Shown: piece after piece, positions 60,195 to 64,000 of the stretch
Numbering within the stretch: position 1 is the first letter of the stretch
Layout of the letters: each line of letters opens with the position of its first letter
NCBI RefSeq assembly: GCF_003034845.1
Contig: NZ_PZKC01000006.1
Span: forward strand, 62,001-126,000
Source: Pseudothauera lacus
GTDB taxonomy: Bacteria > Pseudomonadota > Gammaproteobacteria > Burkholderiales > Rhodocyclaceae
Length of the DNA stretch: 64,000 nucleotides
Direction: 5' to 3'
The notes under the pieces: generated by a model
The model's database searches: none
What the model was told of the DNA's origin: nothing
Seen by the model: only the letters and a program-made list of their open reading frames with translations
Position numbers and translations under genes: made by a program

Positions 60195-61298
60195 ATGACC
60201 GGGGCGAGACCGATGGCGGATCAGCGCAGCGCAATGGGAGCTCTAAGGGCCGCCGCGGAGGCGCAGTTGCGGCAAACCGCCAGCGCTACTCACCCGCCGG
60301 TCCAGCAGAACAGCGCCCTGATGCACGAGCTTCAGGTGCACCAGCTCGAACTGGAGATGCAGAACGAGTTGCTCAGGAATGCCCTGGACGCACTAGAGAG
60401 CGCTCGCGACCGCTACGTCGACCTGTTCGAATTCGCGCCACTCGCTTACCTCACGGTATCACCTGACGGCAAGATCACCGAAGCGAATCTCGCCGCGGCC
60501 AGCATACTGGGAATCTCCCGGAAGACGCTGGCGAAGCAGCACATCGAGCGCTTTGTTGCTCCGGTTGATCTCGCTCGCTGGCGCCGGCATGAAGGCGCGG
60601 CTCGAAAGGAACCCGGCGCCCCATTGCCGGAATTCGGGCTGTTGCTGAGAAGGTTTGATGGTGCGCAGTTTCCGGCGCGACTGCACTGCATGGCGACCGG
60701 GCGGCCCGGCTCGCCGGCCACGATGCGCATCGCGCTCTTCGACAACACCGCACAAAGTGCTGCCGAAGCAGAGATGCAGCGTCTGGCGAACTACGATCCA
60801 CTCACACAACTCCCCAATCGCCGCCTGTTTCAGGACCGCCTCGCACAAACCGTGGCGGCAAGCAGACGCAACGGTATGTATGGCGCGATCCTGTTTCTCG
60901 ACCTCGACAACTTCAAGGCTCTCAACGACACGCTTGGTCACGATGCCGGCGACCTGCTGCTGATCGAGGTATCGAACCGCTTGCGGAGCAGCCTGCGCGA
61001 GGGCGACACGGTTGCGCGCATCGGGGGCGACGAATTTGTGATGATCCTGGATGGTCTGGGAGTCAACGAGCCCGACGCAGCCGCGCTCGCAGGACAGATT
61101 GGCGACAAGCTTATAGCCAGGATCGCGCGTCCAGTTGCTGTAGAAAAGACGGAGTACGAGTGTACGACCAGCATCGGGGTGCGCCTGTTCGGTCCGCAGG
61201 ATAACGCCACGGACCTGCTCAAGCAGGCCGACTTCGCCCTTTACCAGGCGAAGGCAGCCGGCCGCAATCAGGTGCGCCTGTTCGAACCACCTCCTTGA
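60195..61298 (+). CDS. PAS-GGDEF diguanylate cyclase
   Basis: A 367-residue cytoplasmic protein. A helical start (about 15-70) leads into a PAS domain (about 72-190, FEFAPLAYLTVSPDGKI) and a GGDEF domain (about 200-365). The active site is RIGGDEFVMIL, and the inhibitory I-site RxxD is present as REGD five residues before it, so product feedback is expected. It should make c-di-GMP. A start at ATG 60213 is possible. No membrane segment. Confidence 0.92.
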   Translation: MTGARPMADQRSAMGALRAAAEAQLRQTASATHPPVQQNSALMHELQVHQLELEMQNELLRNALDALESARDRYVDLFEFAPLAYLTVSPDGKITEANLAAASILGISRKTLAKQHIERFVAPVDLARWRRHEGAARKEPGAPLPEFGLLLRRFDGAQFPARLHCMATGRPGSPATMRIALFDNTAQSAAEAEMQRLANYDPLTQLPNRRLFQDRLAQTVAASRRNGMYGAILFLDLDNFKALNDTLGHDAGDLLLIEVSNRLRSSLREGDTVARIGGDEFVMILDGLGVNEPDAAALAGQIGDKLIARIARPVAVEKTEYECTTSIGVRLFGPQDNATDLLKQADFALYQAKAAGRNQVRLFEPPP

Positions 61299-61306
61299 GG
61301 TGCCTG

Positions 61307-62128
61307 TCAGGTAGCCGGTGCATCTGCAACCTCGTCGGTGGTCACGACGAAGCGCCGAAGCACGTTGGCGCCGAAGGCGTTGCTGATCGGCACGTCGGCG
61401 GCATCGCGACCGCGTGCGATCAGGACCCGGCCAATGCGCGGCATGTTGTTGCGCGCATCAAAGGTGTACCACTGCCCGTCCAGAAAGGCCTCGAACCAGC
61501 CCGCGAAATCCATCACCCCATAGGGCGGCGGCATGCCGATGTCGCCGAGGTAGCCGGTGCAGTATCTCGCCGGGATGTTCATGCAGCGACAGAAGGTTAT
61601 CGCGAGATGGGCGTAGTCGCGGCAGACGCCGACGCGCTCCTGAAAAACGTCCCATGCCGACTTGGTCGATCGGGCGTGCTGGTAGCCGAACTCGATATGG
61701 TGATGCACATGATCGCAGATTGCCTGCACCCGAGCCCAGCCGGTCGGGCCATTGCCGAACAGGTTCCAGGCGACCTCTGAGAGGCGGTCGGTCTCGCAAT
61801 AACGGCTGCCCAGCAGAAACTGCAATGTCTCGTCCGGCAGCGCCTGGACCGGCATCTGGCCAACCTGAGGTGCAACCATATCGGGCAACCCGGTGTCGCG
61901 CACGACTGCGCTGCTGCTCAGGCGCAACAAGCCTTCGGGTGCAACGATACGGGTGCACAGGTTGCCGAAACCATCGTGATAAGTGCTTGTCGGCAGCGGC
62001 GGGTCGGCCCTCAGGCGGTCCGCTTCGAGCATGTCCGCGGCCCGCGTGTGATGAACATTCAGCGTCAGGATCATCGGCGTCGGCTGCGGACAGTCATACA
62101 CCAGCTCGTATCCTATGCGGATTCTCAT
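61307..62128 (-). CDS. transglutaminase-like protein of the Anbu cluster
   Basis: A 273-residue protein with an N-terminal strand-rich domain (bacterial transglutaminase N-region, MRIRIGYELVYDC) and a transglutaminase-like core. The catalytic Cys is in RVGVCRDYAHLAI and the Asp in YTFDARNN. The position that normally holds the catalytic His (DFHAWFE) reads DFAGWFE, a variation also seen in this subfamily. It overlaps the preceding gene by ATGA and is the end of the Anbu operon. Confidence 0.88.
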   Translation of the reverse strand: MRIRIGYELVYDCPQPTPMILTLNVHHTRAADMLEADRLRADPPLPTSTYHDGFGNLCTRIVAPEGLLRLSSSAVVRDTGLPDMVAPQVGQMPVQALPDETLQFLLGSRYCETDRLSEVAWNLFGNGPTGWARVQAICDHVHHHIEFGYQHARSTKSAWDVFQERVGVCRDYAHLAITFCRCMNIPARYCTGYLGDIGMPPPYGVMDFAGWFEAFLDGQWYTFDARNNMPRIGRVLIARGRDAADVPISNAFGANVLRRFVVTTDEVADAPAT

Positions 62129-62955
62129 GCCGCCCCTCCTTGCGCCGGGGCCAAGCGGCTCCATGCGGCGCAGTGCGCCCCGAAGGGCGGCAGCGGCGGG
62201 CGGCCGAGCTCGCGACTGCAGGGGGCCAACGCAGTCTCAAGGGACGCGATCACCGCCTCCCGCAACGCAGCCCAGCGGTGCACGCCGCCCCTGACGAGTT
62301 TCTGGTTGAGTTCAAGCTCTATGCCGACGTAGCGCTCGGGCGGATGGCGCTCGCGCAACCATCTGGTCAGACCATCACCGCGGCCTGCATAAGGGTAGTT
62401 GCGTCGCACCGACAAGTCCGGTGCGAGTACCTTCAGCGTCCGTTTCCAGAACGCACACAGCGCCTTTTCCCCCGCCCTGGCAGGGTCATAGAGCAGCCCG
62501 ACATCGGCGGTTCTTCGCTTGCCGTCGAGCACTGGGGTAAAACTGTGGCAGGAGAGATGGATGACGTGTCCGCACGATGCGATGGTCTCACTGACCAGCT
62601 GCCCTGCGCAGTTGCGGTAAGGCCAGTAGTAGCGCGCCAGGATGCGCTGTCGTTGCAGCGCGGGCAGCGCCAGGAGCGGCCCGAAGTGAAGGCGGGGATG
62701 CCCGACCGAGCGATTCAGATCGACCAGCAGGCGACTGACCTTCGTTGCCAGCAAAGGGGCGCCGAGCACAGCGGCGAGCGACCGCGCCATGACCAGTGCG
62801 CCGGCGTCAAACCCGCGGTGGGAGGCAAGCAGCTCCGCATACGGTGCAAACAGCGCGCGGTAACTCGCCGGAATACTGTTCCCGCCATGCTCGCAGGTAA
62901 TCAGCAGCGCGGCGTCGGCGCGTGTCCGGTGTTCGAACACATACGGTTTCGGCAT
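62125..62955 (-). CDS. N-formylglutamate amidohydrolase-like protein
   Basis: A 276-residue hydrolase of the N-formylglutamate amidohydrolase (HutG/FGase) family. Metal/substrate segments are LLITCEHGGNSIP, VSRLLVDLNRS, HLSCHSFTPVLDG and VGIELELNQ. The true substrate in this context is unknown; histidine-use genes are absent. ATG 62955 is chosen; GTG 62994 would extend it by 13 residues across the Anbu stop. It lies between the Anbu and transglutaminase genes. Confidence 0.85.
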   Translation of the reverse strand: MPKPYVFEHRTRADAALLITCEHGGNSIPASYRALFAPYAELLASHRGFDAGALVMARSLAAVLGAPLLATKVSRLLVDLNRSVGHPRLHFGPLLALPALQRQRILARYYWPYRNCAGQLVSETIASCGHVIHLSCHSFTPVLDGKRRTADVGLLYDPARAGEKALCAFWKRTLKVLAPDLSVRRNYPYAGRGDGLTRWLRERHPPERYVGIELELNQKLVRGGVHRWAALREAVIASLETALAPCSRELGRPPLPPFGAHCAAWSRLAPAQGGAA

Positions 62956-62987
62956 CCGGGAGCGTGGCGCAGAGGACACCGTGCGGC

Positions 62988-63713
62988 CTACCACTCAAGG
63001 TCCGGCAAACGGCGGAAGACCTCGCGCGTACCCTCGCCCCATTGCCGGCCGAGTTCGGTGAAATAGGCATCCCCCGGCTTGAAGCGCCGCCGCATGCGCA
63101 CGTCCAGACTGTCCCTGGCATAACAGATCAGATCGATCGGCATGCCGACCGACAGGTTGCTGCGCATTGTCGACTCGAAGGACACCAGCACACACTTGGC
63201 CGCATCGCTTATCGACGTCGAACCGTTGATGACCCAGTCGATGATCGGCTTACCGTATTTTGTTTCACCGGTCTGCAGGTAAGGGGTCTGATCACCAGCT
63301 TCGATGAAGTTGCCTTCGGCATAGATTCTGAACAGCCGCGGCAACTCCCCCGCAATCTGCCCGCCAACGATGAACGACGCGTTGAAGCCGGCGTCACTGT
63401 CGGTCAGATGCTGGCCGTCGCGGCGATCGACCTCGCGCATTGCATCCGACACCAGCAGCGCGGCATCGAACATCGATTCAGCGCCCCACAGACTGCACTC
63501 CCTGCCTCTTGAAGCACGCTGCCGGAGCAGACTGATGACCGCCTGGGTGCCAGCCAGATTGCCAGAGCTCAGCAGCACGATCACGCGGTCGCCCGCGCGC
63601 TCGAACACGTTCATCTTGCAGAAGCTCGCAAAATTGTCGACCCCCGCATGGGTGCGCGAGTCGGAGGCGAAGATCAATCCCTCTTCGAGCATGATGCCGA
63701 CGCAATATGTCAT
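62988..63713 (-). CDS. Anbu (ancestral beta-type) proteasome-like peptidase
   Basis: A 241-residue Ntn-hydrolase of the Anbu family. After Met removal, Thr2 (MTYCVGIMLEEGLIFASDSR) becomes the N-terminal nucleophile. The DSRTHAGVDNFASF and RVIVLLSSGNLAGTQ segments are typical, as is the GKPIIDWVINGSTS region. Anbu forms helical or ring assemblies with weak or unknown peptidase activity and usually sits with a transglutaminase, an alpha-E protein and a circularly permuted ATP-grasp; only the first is seen here. Confidence 0.92.
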   Translation of the reverse strand: MTYCVGIMLEEGLIFASDSRTHAGVDNFASFCKMNVFERAGDRVIVLLSSGNLAGTQAVISLLRQRASRGRECSLWGAESMFDAALLVSDAMREVDRRDGQHLTDSDAGFNASFIVGGQIAGELPRLFRIYAEGNFIEAGDQTPYLQTGETKYGKPIIDWVINGSTSISDAAKCVLVSFESTMRSNLSVGMPIDLICYARDSLDVRMRRRFKPGDAYFTELGRQWGEGTREVFRRLPDLEW

Positions 63714-63824
63714 ATGATCTCGCGAAAACGCATGCCACCCACCCGGGACCCCGCGTGGACGTGCGCGGATCGATCCAAGAGATTCGATCCCTTGCTCATC
63801 GCCGCGATCGTCCGGGTGGGCGGT

Positions 63825-64000
63825 TCATGCGGCCGTAGCCGCTGGTTTCGCTTCGACACCCTTCAAGCCGTAGTAGGCATGGACCTGCCTGGCCCAGGTC
63901 TCATCGGCCATGTCCGGCCACTTGTCCTTGTCGAACCCCGGCGCGTTCCTGAAGCGTTCGACATCGACGTCGAGCACAAGACGCTTGTTCGGCCCGTCCA
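63825..64000 (-). CDS. PRC-barrel domain protein, partial (C-terminal part)
   Basis: The minus strand at the right edge encodes about 58 residues ending in ATAA and a TGA whose complement is at 63825-63827. The readable part includes VDVERFRNAPGFDKDKWPD and TWARQVHAYYGL, the typical tail of small PRC-barrel proteins. The N-terminus lies outside the window. The stop lies about 110 bases from the Anbu start on the same strand. Confidence 0.75.
   Translation of the reverse strand, partial: DGPNKRLVLDVDVERFRNAPGFDKDKWPDMADETWARQVHAYYGLKGVEAKPAATAA

Overview
The window is dense, high-GC chromosomal DNA from a betaproteobacterium, most likely a Rhodocyclales member such as Thauera, Azoarcus or a relative. 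This rests on the gene content (bcp-phoH, aat-bpt, a six-gene Rnf/Rsx complex followed by nth, DUF1841, HDOD/HD-GYP regulators) and on GC-rich third codon positions. The genus is inference. No rRNA, tRNA, CRISPR array, integrase or transposase was seen.

Layout. 1-28 kb is mostly core: homoserine dehydrogenase (cut by the left edge), AlaA-type aminotransferase, Mth938-like protein, peroxiredoxin, PhoH, a cNMP/CBS/DUF294 protein with a degenerate exonuclease partner, an NlpC/P60 hydrolase, a Fur-box-controlled Fe(III) binding protein whose permease and ATPase genes lie 6 kb away, a catalytically dead lysozyme-like protein, a DUF3334 protein, a cation efflux protein, an intact GH24 lysozyme-like gene coupled to a lipoprotein, the N-degron transferases aat and bpt, pyrD, rsxABCDGE, a REP-like repeat pair, nth and DUF1841.

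28-43 kb is an accessory type I secretion island on the minus strand: ABC exporter, glycosyltransferase, lipoprotein, an RTX protein of 2857 residues, and an HlyD-type adaptor. The N-terminus of the RTX protein carries the landmark residues of a phospholipase A2 (YxGxG, HDxAY, DRA). The lipoprotein gene directly upstream overlaps it by ATGA, and both lie in DNA of visibly lower GC. I read this as a possible secreted phospholipase toxin with a surface or periplasmic immunity lipoprotein. It is the most interesting system in the window.

43-64 kb holds LemA with an enlarged M48 protease, a GDT1-type manganese exporter behind a yybP-ykoY-type riboswitch, a moxR/HDOD/VWA/HD-GYP block, an ODP-family diiron protein with an FNR-like site, MarR, a CLC channel, a TPR response regulator with a minimal histidine kinase, a cluster of very small stress genes (bacterioferritin-like, DUF3309, CsbD, BON, a 24-residue membrane peptide, a Lys-rich peptide), a PAS-GGDEF protein, and an Anbu proteasome-like cluster with a transglutaminase and an N-formylglutamate amidohydrolase-like gene. 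A PRC-barrel-like gene is cut by the right edge.
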